Assembly (NCBI GenBank): GCA_035048495.1
Contig: CM068540.1
Span: 14,616,829-14,680,828 of the forward strand
Length of the DNA: 64,000 nt
Direction of reading: 5' to 3'
Source: Euptelea pleiosperma
Taxonomy: Eukaryota > Streptophyta > Magnoliopsida > Ranunculales > Eupteleaceae
Under the pieces are notes generated by a model. The model was not told the origin of the DNA. It saw nothing but the letters and a program-made list of their open reading frames with translations, and did not search any database. This document shows, in pieces, positions 41,832-55,354 of the stretch (positions within the stretch are counted from its first letter, which is position 1; every line of letters starts with the position of its first letter). The translations under genes and the position numbers were made by a program.

Positions 41832-44800
41832 ATGAAGCTCAGCCCATCGATTGTTTGGCGACCCGTTTGGCTGTTCATCGCTTTGGTGATTCCCCTTAAA
41901 ATTGAAACTTTATTTCTTAAGCTTTCTAAGACAATATTGAATTATAATCTTTGCTTAAGATATGAGAGAACAAAAAAATTAAGACAATATTGAATTATAA
42001 TGTTTGCAGGGTTTAGTAGTGATGCTGATTCCCTCTTTAGCTATCTCCACTTGGTACACTATGATCAAACAAGTCGAACACACTGTTAAGTTTGTTTCTG
42101 ATCACGTCCACAACGAAGCACTATTGGAGATTGAAACTATAGCAGGATCATTACTTCCGATAAATTCATCGGTGGAGAATTTAGTGAGACTTCTAAGTTC
42201 TCTCAATGCAACCCAACTGTCGGCTTTCTCTACGATCGAAACGAAGGTCGATATCTATTTACTCTTGGCATCATAAACTAAGTTTTATCAGATATAATTC
42301 AAGTAAGTGACACTAGGACTAATGTGTGTTGCAGGTGGTGCCAAATCTGTTTCTAGTATTCTTGACGCTTCCATTATCGCAGATTTCTTATATAAGATCA
42401 GATGGAATTTTCTTCTCATATTACACTGAGGGAAATCGAACTATCGCATTGTATGCCAACACTTCATTTGTTGAAGCTACGGCAAATGCCTCTACTGAAT
42501 ACAAGTGGTACACTCAACGAGTAGACCGAAACACTGGGAAGCGATATGGAAAAGTCATTGTATTGAATTCAGTGGTCTCTACTAACTCAATTTGGTTTCA
42601 AGAAGCATTGAATAGTACACATGGACATGCTTGGTCGGGGACGGGACGGGGCATAACTCAGGAGCTTCTATTCCTTAGCACAGTTGCTATGGATGGAGGA
42701 GGGGTGGTCTCTCTTGGGTTTCCTGTGAAAACGTTTACGGATGTCATTTCGGGTATAATAAACATTCATCAGGGGAGCTTGTATTTGACTACAAAATATG
42801 GGAAATTACTCAAACAAACTGGGCCTCTCAACGCCAGCATGGTGCTCAATAATGACGCGGTTTCGATTCAATTTATGAAATCCAATGGTGATCGTGCAAA
42901 GACTGTTAACATTTCGTGCGAGCCCAATGATAACCCATTAAGAGCTTCTGATGTGAAAATCTGGGGAACAAAATATATGATTTATTGTGCACCTTTAAAG
43001 ATAGCCAGGGTTCCATTGGTATGTCACAATTATTTACATTAAGTAATTTGCTTATATTCCAAATGTTCCTTTCCTTCTCTTTTTTATGTTTAATTTGTTC
43101 AATTTTTGCATGATATTCTACATTACAATTAGATCTTAGATACAAAAATCATCTATTAAAGATAATCATAAATCATAATTATAATTTACTACCATTAAAA
43201 TTTTCTTTTCTGATATCTTACTCACAACACTAAAAATGGCCATCATAATTTCATCTAAATCAACATTATTAGTTGCATAATATTTGTGATTTTAAATTCT
43301 CGATGTCTTGAATTCCTATAAAAATGAGTAATTCTTATTTTCAATATGTTTCATTTTTTAATACATTTTTCGCTAAACTAAACTTGCAACTTTTAGTTAA
43401 AACCAAACTTCACACAAACTTTGAAGTGTCTTTAGTTAGGATTAGAGCCTAACTAAAGTTTTTTGTCTTTTAGGCTTTTGAGTACTGATCAACACAAAGT
43501 TTTAGAGAAAATGGATTAGTTTGTCATGAAGTGTTAATACAAAAAAAGTTATATGACATTTATATGTAAAATAATAATATTCTTGAAAACTTATTCAGGG
43601 CAACCATACATAGCCTTATTACCTTTATAATATTTAAATCAAAACCAAAATGCTTAAGTTGAAGAAATATATAACTTCATTGTTTTTATAAATAGAACAA
43701 AGAAACAAAGAAAATAACCCATATAGCTTGTATCCTAGATTTATCCATAAAAATGATCCCCACATTATGCCTGTCACATATAAACAAGTGTGCATATAAT
43801 GTGAAAGCAAAAAATAAAAGATGTCTCACAATCATATATAGTAATGAGTTTGTTATTTATTTTTGTTTGCAGGTTTATTAGTAAGTTTGAACAACATTAT
43901 AACGTGAAATCAATTTCTTTTTCGGGTTTTTTTTTTCAAAATATCACTCCCTTGATAAATCTTTTGTTTTCAATTTTTTGGTTTTGCCCCCTTGACTGTG
44001 TTTTGACCATCCACGACTGAGTCATCCAAAAGTGAAAGGATTAATAGCGCACTAACAACAATATTTAATTTTTGGGTGACCGGGTTCTAACTCAATCAAT
44101 GACTGTCAAAAACACAATGAGGCAGTAAATCCAAAAGAATGAAAAAACACAAGGGGGTTTCACTACTATAGAAGATTTATTTGGGCTGTATTGCAAAAAA
44201 AAAACACATAAAATTAAGATGATTGGGTAAAATCTCTACTGGAAATTGTTTGTTAACTATAATTTACATAATAATTGCTTAAAGTACTATATTTTTAGTT
44301 TTCTGGTATTTTCTTTTGCAAAACAAAAACTGAGGTACCAATAGGAAAATTTCATAGAGGAAATGTAATGGTGCATGTAGTGGAAATAGGACCCAATTTG
44401 ATAGGCCCACTTGAGGAGATTCCTTAGATAAAAATTAATCCAAATATGTTGATCATAACCTCCAAACTTTTAACTTTTCATTTTTGGTGAATATTTCTTT
44501 TTCCCTTCATACATCTAAAAGAATTTGGATGTTTTCACTATCTAGGAAATTTGGATGTTTTCTTTTTCCCTAAACATCAAGTTCTTGCTTATTTTTATTA
44601 TGCATCCACACATGAGGCCTCCGTTGTTAGCAATCATAGTGAGAGTAAGACCCACCTAAGATTGTTGAGCAAGCATGAATCAAATTGCAAACACTAGAGA
44701 TAGCTAGCCACACATGCCCATCAATCCATCTCAAGTTGATGATATAATTTCTTATAATATAAAATTTTAATTGGGTATAATCTGATTTCATTTTAATCTT

Positions 44801-47800
44801 ATTTGTTCTGTAGGTTTCTGTACTGGTTTTCCCTCACAAGGGACTAATGAGCCTTATTTATAAGCATAGCCACCTAGCATTGGTGTTGTTGTCACTAATG
44901 GTTGCATCTGTGGGTCTCTCTGTTACTTTCTTTATGCTTGTAATTATTAGAGCTGCTAGAAGAGAGATGTTCCTCTGTGCTGCACTTATAAAACAAATGG
45001 AAGCAACAAAACAAGCAGAAAGGAAGAGTATGAACAAAAGTCTCGCTTTTGCCAGTGCCAGCCATGACGTTCGTGCTTCTCTTGCAGCCATCACTGGTGT
45101 GATAGGGCTTTGTCGTGAGGAAGTTAATCCAAGATCCAAGTTGGAGATGAATTTGGCACAGATGAACACTTGTGCGGAGGACCTTATAGGTTAGTTTCCT
45201 AACTTATTGAAAAGATATGTTTGATGTGTAAGGCTAATGGGGAGTTGGTGAACCACCTTGTTCTCCACTGCGATACACTCTTTATTATTATGTCGTAAAA
45301 ACCGCAATGTATCTTTAGTCTAAGTTGTTCAAGGAGTGCTGGGGTTTATTCTTTAAAGACTCTATATATAGATGGGAGGAGATGATGTGTAGAGGAGACT
45401 ATCTTCTTGCTTTCTCTTCTCTTTGGGAGGTCTCCTCGACCTCCCTTTCGGTTGTATGCTTTTTGCTATTTCTAGTTTATATTCATAAAAAAAAAAATCA
45501 CTTCGACCGTTATGACCATTTGATAGTTTTTGAGTTTTGGCCAAGAAGATCTACTGGGCGAGGCCTCGAGAATGGTGGGTTCTGCTGAACTGTATATAAA
45601 TTGGTTGCATTATTAGTATAATTACTTAATTATAATCATATGAGCATTGTGATATTATGATGCAGTGCCATGAGTTCCATTGTATAAACATTCACGAATT
45701 ACATTATTTGCGGTTTGTTGAATGCAATACTGAGTATTCGTATCAAATATAGAGATTCATGCAACTTAGCTTCATCTTTTATAAAAGTAGAATTACCCAT
45801 TTGTTTAGAAACTTATATCATGTGACTAATAGATTGTTTATGTCTTCTGTTTGTTTGGAACAAACTTGTTTCAGGAATATTGAACTCTGTTCTTGATACA
45901 AGTAAAATTGAAGCTGGAAAGATGCAACTTGAAGAGGAAGAATTTGATTTAGCACAACTCCTCGAGGAGTCAGTTAATATGTTCTATCCCATCGGTATAA
46001 AGAAAAGCGTAGACGTGATCTTGGATCCTTGTGACGACTCAGTTATCAAATCCTCTCATGTTAAAGGAGATCGTGGAAAACTTAAACAAATCCTAAATAA
46101 CTTACTTAGCAATGCTGTGAAGTTTACATTAGAAGGGCATGTCTCTGTTCGTGCTTGGGTTGAGAAACCAAGTTTAGAAAGCTCAATACTGGCTTCTAAC
46201 AATGTTGGTCTATGGAGCTGTTTACCAAGGATCCTTCACAAGAATAGTGAATCCTACAATGACTTGAGTTCCCTTCATACAGTTCAACAAAATCGAAATT
46301 CTATGAAGTTTGTATTTGAGGTGGACGACACAGGAAAGGGAATCCCAAAGGAAAAACAAAAATCCGTCTTTGAGAACTTTGTTCAAGTCAAAGAAACAGC
46401 TCTTGGACAAGGAGGCACTGGCTTGGGACTTGGTATTGTTCAATCTTTGGTACGTAATTAGGAATTCACGCAATTTATAATCTTACATTGAATAGTTGTT
46501 TTTGTAAATAGACTGACCATGAATAATGATTGATCTTAAAACACATAACTTCACTTGGCAAGTGGCTTAATCTAGCATATACTCACTAAGTTTGCTAACT
46601 ATGATTTCAAGTTTGCTTCTTATGTAACTTATCTGAATTATGCACCAGGTACGTCTAATGGGCGGAGAGATCAGAATTATGGATAAGGATCCTGGTGAAA
46701 GAGGGACTTGTTTCAAATTCTACATTTTCCTTTCCACATGTGAGACCACATCTAGTACTATTTCAGAAGGAGAAAACGTCAAATTACTCGGCAATCAGAT
46801 CTCAAACGAGTTATGTCAGCATTTGGGACTAAATATTCGGAATCAGAGCCCCAAGTCAAAAGGTTCACATGTTGTACTCTTGATTCAAGGCAATGAAAGA
46901 AGAAGAATCTCCAAGAAATTCATGGAGAACTTGGGCATAAAAGTTTCAATTGTAGATCAATGGGAACGTCTGTTTTCTACCCTCGAGAAGATAAAACAGA
47001 AATTGCACCTCACCCATTTCAGCTCTTCTGAAAAGTTTGAATTCGGTTCCCTCAACGGCTACATGAGCAACTCGACATCACATAATTCTAATATGGGAAC
47101 AAAATTAAAAGATGTTCCTATGAGTATCACAGATCAAATGAGTCATATATTGCCTCTCCACAGAATGACAAGTTCTAGAAGTACATTGAGTTGCATACTA
47201 ATCGTGATTGATGTTGGTGCGGGACCTTTCTCAGAGATGTGTCCTGTTGTCACTAATTTTAGTAGAGATCTCCATGATTCTCAATGTAAGGTTGTTTGGT
47301 TAGACAACCCTATTACTTCAAGCATGGAACTGAGACGCCCCAAGGAGAAAATGCTAGTTCCTTGTGATCGCATTGTAATTAAACCATTTCATGGGACTCG
47401 CTTATATCAAGTGCTAAGAATGCTGCCAGAATTTGGGGGTACCATCCAAGGCTATGCAGCTAAAACCACAAAGGAAGTTGAACAACCTTCTACATCTACA
47501 GATCCTAGTCCATTTACAAAATCGACTCAACAAGTAGTACATGGAGGTAGTAACCCAAGCAGTGATAAACCATTGAGTGGGAAGAAAGTCTTAGTGGTTG
47601 AAGACGTCGTGATCTTACGCAAGGTGGCTGAGGTTTTACTTAATCGCCTTGGTGCAACTATTGAATTTTGTGAGAATGGCGAAGAAGCTGCAAAACAAGT
47701 CTGTAAAGCTCTACAAGAAACTAATCAAAGGACACAAGGAACTTCAAAAATTCTTCCTTATGATTATATTTTCATGGATTGCGAGGTAAAATATAATTTT

Positions 47801-48228
47801 CATTTCTTTGACACTTGCATTAAAAGCTGCATCCTCTATATGGCTTGTGTTATTCATTAAATATGAAAGCCTGTTGTCATCATAACCATAATGCATATGC
47901 ACTATTGATAGGTTGTGCAACTGCATTTAAAAGTATACTATTCAAATATTTATGATTCTTTCTCTTAGGAAACAATTTTTGGGTCTTTAGTTGAGTGTTT
48001 TATTATTTTCAGATGCCGATAATGAATGGGTATGAAGCAACAAGACAAATACGGATGGAAGAGAGACGGTATGATGTTCACATTCCCATTATAGCACTAA
48101 CAGCTCATGCAGCGGTTGAGGAAGCAACTAAATCCATGCAGGCTGGAATGGATTTTCATTTAACTAAACCACTAAAAGTGGACCAGCTTTTGGATGCCAT
48201 CCGTTCGATCCATAGTAATGAAAACTAG
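41832..48228 (+). CDS. CKI1: CKI1-like hybrid histidine kinase, seven exons, 1092 aa
   Basis: Exons by my reading: 41832-41885, 42010-42246, 42335-43018, 44814-45189, 45875-46449, 46649-47785, 48013-48228. All introns are GT-AG and the frame is open throughout. N-terminal membrane segment residues ~9-30; extracytoplasmic domain to ~330 with several N-X-S/T sites and VSLGFPVKT; second membrane segment 346-370. Coiled LIKQMEATKQAERKSMNKS leads to the phospho-accepting His409 (ASHDVR). ATP site: N box LKQILNNLLSNAVKF (~520-534), DDTGKGIP (~601-608) and GTGLGLGI (631-638). The C-terminal receiver (~955-1092) has acidic pair E960/D961, phospho-accepting Asp1019 (FMDCEMP), Thr1051 and Lys1073. No CHASE domain is present, so direct cytokinin sensing is not expected. 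In Arabidopsis, CKI1 feeds the phosphorelay through HPt proteins and acts in the female gametophyte and procambium. Its length is close to Arabidopsis CKI1. Intron 3 is ~1.8 kb; intron 4 holds a LINE fragment. Its 3' end is copied many times at 56-64 kb. Confidence 0.93.
45215..45497 (+). mobile_element. 5'-truncated LINE fragment in CKI1 intron 4
   Basis: 45218 onward reads CLMCKANGELVNHLVLHCD, which matches the zinc-binding zf-RVT motif (CxxC...HxxxxC) at the C-terminus of plant L1-type LINE polyproteins. It is followed by a decayed 3' part and an 11-A tail (45487-45497). Same strand as the gene. Short 5'-truncated copies with an A tail are typical LINE products. Confidence 0.7.
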
Positions 48229-50136
48229 TGAATTATTTCTCATATTTCTATTTATAATATGAGATAACAATAACCATTAATAGTAATTTGTACCTTAAAA
48301 ACAATTACCTTGATGAAAGATTTTGAAAGAGAGTTAAATTTAGTGTTTTTAATGAATCATGACTCTAGCAGGCAAAAATTCTATTTTTCCTAAAACATCT
48401 GATAAAAATAGATACATTACTCTGAGGTCTTAGGAAAATTAATTACTATTACAAACATTTACAGGCAAGAATCATTTCTAGAAAACTTTACTGAAGGCAA
48501 CCATACAGGACCTCGATGTAGAAAATCTTGTCCTCATAAAAAATGTGTTAACCGTGATACTCATAATGAAAATGTTGAAGATACTATATACAGAGGTAGC
48601 CATGTTGTTTGATCCTCAATCAATGATGTGTTTTCTTGTTATTTCATAATTTTTCTCTCCTTGAGGAGCAAGTAGTCTCTTTGTTTAGGGTCAGACTTGT
48701 CAAAGATAGAATATTCTATATTTATCAACAAATTTATGTTAATGATATTTATGTTTAGGTTGTGTTTGGTAACAAGTTTTTGTTGCTTGCCGAGATTTTA
48801 CCCAAAAAGTAAAAACCAGTAGTTTTGGAATCCATTATAGAGCTTGGAAAAGCACTAGAAACATTACTTGCACTATTTAAATCAAGTTCAAGCCAAATAT
48901 AATATATTATTATGTCGGATCAAAATGCAGCTGCTCATGTAACCAAGCCCCTCCCCACTATATGGTGGAATGCCACTTATTTTCATTCTAATGTACGATA
49001 AATGAGATTCTATGTACATATTTATGGAATATTTGTTTGGAACTACTATGTTTTGGCAAATAATTGCCTAAACCCTCCATTCTCTCAATAGGAGGTTGTC
49101 AAGGGGCATAGACAAAATATACCTTGAATTGTTTTGATTTATTGCAGATTCCACCCTCTAATAACAGCTCATCCACAACAAATAACAAAATATAACTGTC
49201 AGAATATTTTAATTCGTTGTAGATTCCACTTGACGGTGATGGGCTGCAACAGCATAGGCATAATCCTAGAATTCTCAAAATTCAAAATATCATTTCTACA
49301 TTAATTAATTTTTTGATAATTTTAATTTTATATTAGATTTTAGAGTTTTAAAAAAGAAAAAAAATAATATTTATAAAAAAATCAATGATATGAGAATGAA
49401 TCATTAAATTATATTATTTTAATATTGTAGTAAAATAATTTGAATAATCTTAATGATTGTATAAACATGTTGTAGATAACCCCCACATAGTTTTTAATTG
49501 AATTATCTTTCTGTATGATCATTGTTGTTGGGATTATCATTCGTTGATATCTATTGTCAATCATTATGTATAATTATTTTTTAAGTTATTTTATTTATTT
49601 GGATATTCAATTATTTTTTATTTAATGCTTAGAATGGTTCGTATTTATCAGCTCACGCTACATATTTATGGTGTATGTTGGGAATTCGTTCTCGATCACA
49701 CATCAGGATCTGTGTTGACACCAGATGTGCTGGACCCAAGTCGCAGTGTGTGACACTAACACAATTGATATTTGGCCCAACACTTAATAGACCTACACAC
49801 TCAAAAGTAGCTAGATTAGTGATTTCTAGATTTGGATGTGAGCACACGTTTATGGATTAATTAGTTAAAGCCCATTATGAAAAATCTTTAAATCTAATGG
49901 CTCTGAATTACTGATCAAACAAATTTTTAGTGAATAGGTCCATCAAATGGTGGGCAAAACATTCATGGTATCTGTGGCCCGAAAGAGTGACACGTCCCAA
50001 CAAAAGATTTCTACCCTACCCTTCTATTTAGGTAGGCATTTCTTCTACACACATTAATAGCAAAGTTTTATCCTAAACACAGCTAGTCAGAGCAGCCACA
50101 AAAAATGTATTATTGACGTGGCGCCTCAACACTTGA
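48229..50136 (+). repeat. CKI1 3' flank, first copy (SD3)
   Basis: Collinear with 59983-61938, starting at the stop codon of the gene and of its pseudo-copy (GTGAATTATTTCTCATATTT) and running through AGGTTGTGTTTGGTAACAAG, AT-rich sequence and the GACACCAGATGTGCTGGACC region. The polyadenylation region of CKI1 must lie near its start, but no single clear AATAAA stands out. No gene otherwise. Confidence 0.85.
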
Positions 50137-50913
50137 CAAGTACCCCTATAACCCCTATTTATATTTTTGAAATTTAACAAACATTTCAATGTAGCACATC
50201 GTTCCAATGCTAAAACCAAGATGTTCTTTGAAAATATTGTGGAGAACTTGTGGTAGGAATCACAATGACAATCAATAGAAAACAGTGTTATCAGTGGCAA
50301 GGTTTAAAAGGGGCCATTATAACGGTATAACGGACTAGGGGCATTATCGGTTTTTTTCATTGTAAAGAATTGTCGGTTTTTTTCATTGTAAAGAATTGTT
50401 GGTGAAATAAGCAAGACCTTAGAATGTAAGGAAAATATAAATATGTGGTAAAACGTATTTTTGTAAAAATCCCTTTTCGATTTCATCATGTGCTGGTATG
50501 TGCCATGGGAAAAGTTTTAGTCTTTGTATCATTTTTCCCTGTAGAACTGTGGAGCGCATAGAAACATACCACTTGGCACACCCTTTTTCGGTCCTATTGA
50601 TATATGAATGATTAGCCTACAATTTGATGAAACTACACACCAATAATCAGCCTGATTGGTGATATCTAACCATTCAATTTTTAAAACGTTTGAATCCAAC
50701 AGCCAGATCGAGCTTATGCGTTCCACAGCTCTACAGGGAAAAATGCTCCAAAAAGTAAATCTGTTATGTGCCGTTGCACCTCTTTACAAAAATTCATGAG
50801 GGAATATTGTGTGAGGTGTGCCAATTTTTTATTTATTTATTTACTTATTGCGGGTGGAAAGTTTGGACACATTCTGATACTAAAATTCACACAATAGTGA
50901 TTAGTTAAAGTAA

Positions 50914-51138
50914 CTTGTGTAGTGACCAGGACTCCACTCCAAAAAGTAGGAGGTTCTGAGTTCAACTCTCCTTGGGGCCACCCCCTTGGAAAGAGTAGGG
51001 TAATAAGTAGCCCAGTCCACATTAACTCTCCCAGTACACTCTGGCAGGTGTGGAAGTGGTGACTACCGTGCCTTGGGGGACTAGTCGGGTGCTCTAAGAG
51101 GCCTAGATACCCACGGTTTCAAAAAAAAAAAAAAAAAC
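50914..51138 (+). mobile_element. tRNA-derived SINE-like element, right copy
   Basis: Paralogue of 18236-18452, with GAGGTTCTGAGTTCAACTCT as the B-box-like region and a 17-A tail at 51121-51137. The tail is longer than in the left copy, as expected of slippage in A runs. Confidence 0.6.
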
Positions 51139-51317
51139 CTTGATGGGTAGCTAGGCCATGTTGTTTGTCCCAGCACTTTAAACGCCACCCCAAAGGTATG
51201 GGGCACATTCTTATTTTCTAATCTTGTGCTCATCCAAATGACCATTTGTGATTTACGTTGTGCCCTGCATACTCAAACTTATGTTGGTGACGCTTACAAA
51301 AAGTAAAAAAAATAAGA

Positions 51318-51558
51318 GCTTTTTTGATTTACCCTCTTACTTTATTGATGCAATTTGCATCACACCCAATGTTTTCAAAATATTTGGGTCTCACCCTTTG
51401 ACCATGGTCAACGTCATTGACTATAGATGGTCTCTGGATGGACATCCTAATATTTTTTAAATGACTATAATGACCTTGGGTGAGAAGCAAATATTTTAAA
51501 AACATTGGGTGCACTGTAAATTTCATCAATAAAGTAAGGGGGACAAGCAAAAAATCAT
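51318..51558 (+). mobile_element. ~240-bp MITE, right SD2 copy
   Basis: Paralogue of 18631-18869 (TACCCTCTTACTTTATTGATG to AAGTAAGGGGGACAAGC). Its inverted partner is at 52885-53125. Confidence 0.6.
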
Positions 51559-51621
51559 TTTTTTTGGTTTTTTTTTTTTTTTTCAGGTTTTGTTTTTTGG
51601 AGGATTGTGAATTATAAAAGC

Positions 51622-52003
51622 CAAGGTTTAAAAAATGGCCGGTATAACAAAAGTAACAGTCGTTATAACGGATTCGGACCTTCCCCGTTTCGTTATGGAC
51701 CATTAAAACGCCCAAAAAATAATGGCCATTATAACAAAAATAACGACCGTTAATTTATGGAAAAAATTTTGAAAAAAAAAACGGACATTTTTTTCACTTT
51801 TTCTGTTATTTTTCCGTTATTTTTTGTTTTTGAAATTTTGAAATTCAACTTTTAAAATTCAAAATTTTAATTTTGGAGCCATTTTTTCATTTTTTTTTTT
51901 CCGTTATTTTCCATTTTTGCCCCTAAGCATTTTTTCATTAAAACGGAACAAACAGTAATGCCCCAATCCGTTATACAGTTATAACGGTCCCCTTTAAACC
52001 CTG
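51622..52003 (+). mobile_element. hAT-type MITE, right SD2 copy
   Basis: CAAGGTTTAAAAAATGGCCG to CCCCTTTAAACCCTG, paralogue of 18937-19348. Its right half is included in the ~510-bp tandem duplication. Confidence 0.65.
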
Positions 52004-52774
52004 ATAAAAGGAAGTCACCTTCACATGTTGTTAAGCACGTTAATGTCCGTCATCAATGATGACGAAGGGCCACAATATGAGCCATGTGGCACACTCTTAG
52101 AGGTCACTAACCATACAGATGTTGGGCCCATCACTAGGTGGAGCTACATGCCAAATATCAGCCTGACTAGTGATTTCAAACCATTGGATCTTTGTACCCC
52201 AAATAATACTCAAATTCTACGGATAAAATCAAACAAGGAAAACGACTCTAATCCAATGCTTAAAAATTTCTGGAAAAAATTTTGAAAAAAACAACGGACA
52301 TTTTTTTCACTTTTTCTGTTATTTTTCCGTTATTTTTTGTTTTTGAAATTTTGAAATTTAACTTTTAAAATTAAAAATTTTAATTTTGGAGCCATTTTTT
52401 CATTTTTTTTTCCTTTATTTTCCATTTTTGCCCCTAAGCATTTTTTCGTTAAAACGGAACAAACAGTAATGCCCCAATCCGTTATACAGTTATAACGGTC
52501 CCCTTTAAACCCTAATAAAAGGAAGTCACCTTCACATGTTGTTAAGCACGTTAATGTCCGTCATCAATGATGACGAAGGGCCACAATATGAGCCATGTGG
52601 CACACTCTTAGAGGTCACTAACCATACAGATGTTGGGCCCATCACTAGGTGGAGCTACATGCCAAATATCAGCCTGACTAGTGATTTCAAACCATTGGAT
52701 CTTTGTACCCCAAATAATACTCAAATTCTACGGATAAAATCAACCAAGGAAAACGACTCTAATCCAATGCTTAA
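51755..52774 (+). repeat. ~510-bp tandem duplication, two copies
   Basis: GTTGTTAAGCACG occurs at 52027 and 52537 (offset 510). Each copy runs from TGGAAAAAATTTTG through the right half of the hAT and the ACTAACCATACAGATGTTGG block to CAATGCTTAAAAATT. The left SD2 has a single copy, so the duplication is specific to the right copy. Confidence 0.85.
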
Positions 52775-52884
52775 AAATTAACAATCAGATTAATTTTTGG
52801 TCTGTAGGTGACCTATGGTTGGGCCACGTCAATGGAGAAAGGTTTTGAACTCACAATCCTCAAAAATAAAATTCTAAAAAAAAA

Positions 52885-53125
52885 TGATTTTTTGCTTGTC
52901 CCCCTTACTTTATTAATGCAATTTGCATCACACCCAATTTTTATTAAAATATTTGCGTCTCGCCCAAGTTCATTGTAGTCATTTAAAAAATATTGGGATG
53001 TCCATCAGGAGACCGTGTATGGTCAATGATGTTGACCATGGTCAAAGGGTGAGACACAAATATTTTGAAAACATTGGGTGAGATGCAAATTGCATCAATA
53101 AAGTAAGGGGGTAAAGCAAAAAAGC
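52885..53125 (-). mobile_element. ~240-bp MITE, inverted, right SD2 copy
   Basis: TGATTTTTTGCTTGTCCCCC to GGGGGTAAAGCAAAAAAGCC, paralogue of 19723-19964. Confidence 0.6.
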
Positions 53126-54439
53126 CCAAAAAATAATAACTTATGTTTGTGATTTGTTTAAGGGGATGGAACCAATATAAGGTTGATTATGGTATTTTAG
53201 TTTCCTTTCAGTCAACTTTGGGGATCATTCACCCATCAATTAATGATCTAGCATATTAAATGATGTGACAGAGAGGCCCAGAGAATAGACTTGAGTCTCT
53301 CTTCGAAAATAGCCCTAATCTGCTGCTAAAGTTGCTTGGACTTGCTCACATACTTGTTGATAATCCCTTCTAAGAGCATCTCCAACTAGTTTCTTAAAAA
53401 AACTCCAAAAAAAAGCATCTTCTTCAAATTCGAGGTTGGAGGCGCCCTCTAAAAAGTGTTAAACTCCAATCAACCCACCTTCAAAAAAGTATTTTCTTCA
53501 AAAAGATTTTTTTTCAAAATGACAAAAAAGGTATTTAAAAATATGTCGGGGGTACTTTTGAAAATTTTGGAAGACAATAATGGTATTTTAAAAAAATTAA
53601 TGAAATGAAAATAATAAAATGAAAATTCAGAGATCGAAAAATATCATCTCTATAGTTGATATCAAGAATAGAGATATAGAGGGGGGCTTTTAAATTTGAG
53701 GTTGGATATAGACTGATTGGAGTTGAATTTTGCAAAATACCATCACATATGAAGATGGTAGACCATTAAATAGTTGTGTAAAATAAAATAAAAATGGTAA
53801 AATTCAAGATTTTCAAATCCACATGAATAGAATAATTTCAAGCTTTTCTTAAAATTTGACCCAAAGAAACGGCATACCAAGTGCATTGTTTTATGTTGTG
53901 TCTGTGAATAACTCTACCACTTGGGCATATCTTAGGCAAGAGCCCCTCCCAAGTGCAATGGAGGCCGCTAACCTACTGAAACGGAGCCAACATCAGATGA
54001 CTAAAACAATGTACCAATTGTTAACTATGGGTGAACCTAGATACCAAAAAGTATTCTAATTGCTCACATCTAACATATTTCTACGGCTAGATATTGCCCC
54101 TTGAAAAAGCTTAAATCAACGTTTAGAAATGGCCAATCAGGCTGAAATTGCCCCCTGGGGTCAATTTTAAATCAACGTTTAGAAATTGCTCCTTGGGGGG
54201 TCAATTTTAAAACCCAAAAGCTTGCTTAGCAAGGAAGAAGCATTAATTTCAAGGAGTCCGCCCTGATAGGAAATGGGGTGTGCGAATTTGCACTGGAATG
54301 GCTGTCATCATAAACGTACATAACGATTAGCGCAACCCAAATTGTTTAAATACATATTAAGATTTGGATTTCAAATGTCATCACTCATCGTTTACTCGCT
54401 CTCTTCGATCGGTTGTTAAGAAGATAGAGAAGAAAGAAA

Positions 54440-54607
54440 ATGGGCTGTCTATCATCCATTTTCTATTGCTTTGGAAGCTCCTCTCGCATGTCTGACGGTG
54501 GTGATGGCATGAAAATTTCCTCCAAAGAAACCAAAATCAAACCCAAATCTGGAGCTCCTATTCTAGTTTTGCACTTTCCCGTCAACTCCAATCTCTCTCG
54601 CTTGTAG
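54440..54607 (+). CDS. Small MGC-starting protein, 55 aa, right copy
   Basis: Same-length paralogue of 21564-21731, starting MGCLSSIFYCFGSSSR and ending PVNSNLSRL. Start context, TATA-like box, frame and stop are all preserved, and differences from the left copy are a few substitutions. In this copy one of the CC pair is Tyr, so only Cys3 and Cys10 remain for lipidation. Function unknown. It lies between the kinase 3' flank and the kinase pseudo-copies, with no sign of an operon-like link. Confidence 0.55.
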   Translation: MGCLSSIFYCFGSSSRMSDGGDGMKISSKETKIKPKSGAPILVLHFPVNSNLSRL

Positions 54608-55007
54608 TTTAAACTGTAACTGCTGAAGAATATGATGTACAAAGAGATGAGCAGGTTTCGAGGGGTTCTCACTCTTTCCATTGGTACAATCATCCTCTTC
54701 AGTGATAGCAGGGGGTGGATCCACTACTACAAGGTGCGCCCAGGTTGCCGTGATTCAGTGAGCCAGCGTGTGGACAAATTCATGACTGTATTTGGAAAAA
54801 GGGGCTAATACTTGTTAAATAAGTTATTATTATTTAAGGGTCAAGGTGTGAGTCATGTGACTTTCTTTTTTCTGACCCTCTTTGTGGGGGGCAAAACTTT
54901 GTTGACAGCCCACAATATGACCCACATGGCACATTCTTAGTAGGGTTGCAACTTGGGCAGGCTCAATCCGAGCTTGACTGGTTGAGCCTGCCCAAGTTGC
55001 AGTCCTA

Positions 55008-55107
55008 GATGGCATGAAAATTTCCTACAAAGAATTAAAAATCAAATCCTAATCTAGAGCTCCTAATCCATGCTTTATCGTCAACTCCAATCTCTCTTGC
55101 TTGTAGT
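55008..55107 (+). pseudogene. Degenerate second MGC copy, right SD2
   Basis: GATGGCATGAAAATTTCCTA then AATCAAATCCTAATCTAGAG, ending CAATCTCTCTTGCTTGTAG. Counterpart of 23018-23121. Immediately upstream only the collapsed ends of a hAT remain (TAGGGTTGCAACTTGGGC ... AAGTTGCAGTCCTA, ~54944-55007). Confidence 0.55.
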
Positions 55108-55354
55108 TTCAAGGAGCAATTGTAGTTAAGCATCACTTCCGAATATGATGTAAAAGGGATGACTAGGTGTCGAGGGGTTCTCACACTTGCCATTGGCAGT
55201 TCGACTTGGTTGCTACGATCATCCCCTTCACTGATATTAGGGTGGGGGCCCACCACTACAAGGTGGGCCCATGTTGTCGTGATTGACTTAGCCTGCTTGC
55301 GTACAAATTTATGACTGTATCGGAAAAAAATGTTGATACTTATTAACCATTTTT

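Noticed and set aside
54632..54808. 58-codon frame downstream of the right MGC gene (starts MMYKEMSRFRG)
   Set aside because: Open only in the right copy; the left copy has a stop (CACTAG) in the middle, and the next relatives are also broken. Probably 3' flank.
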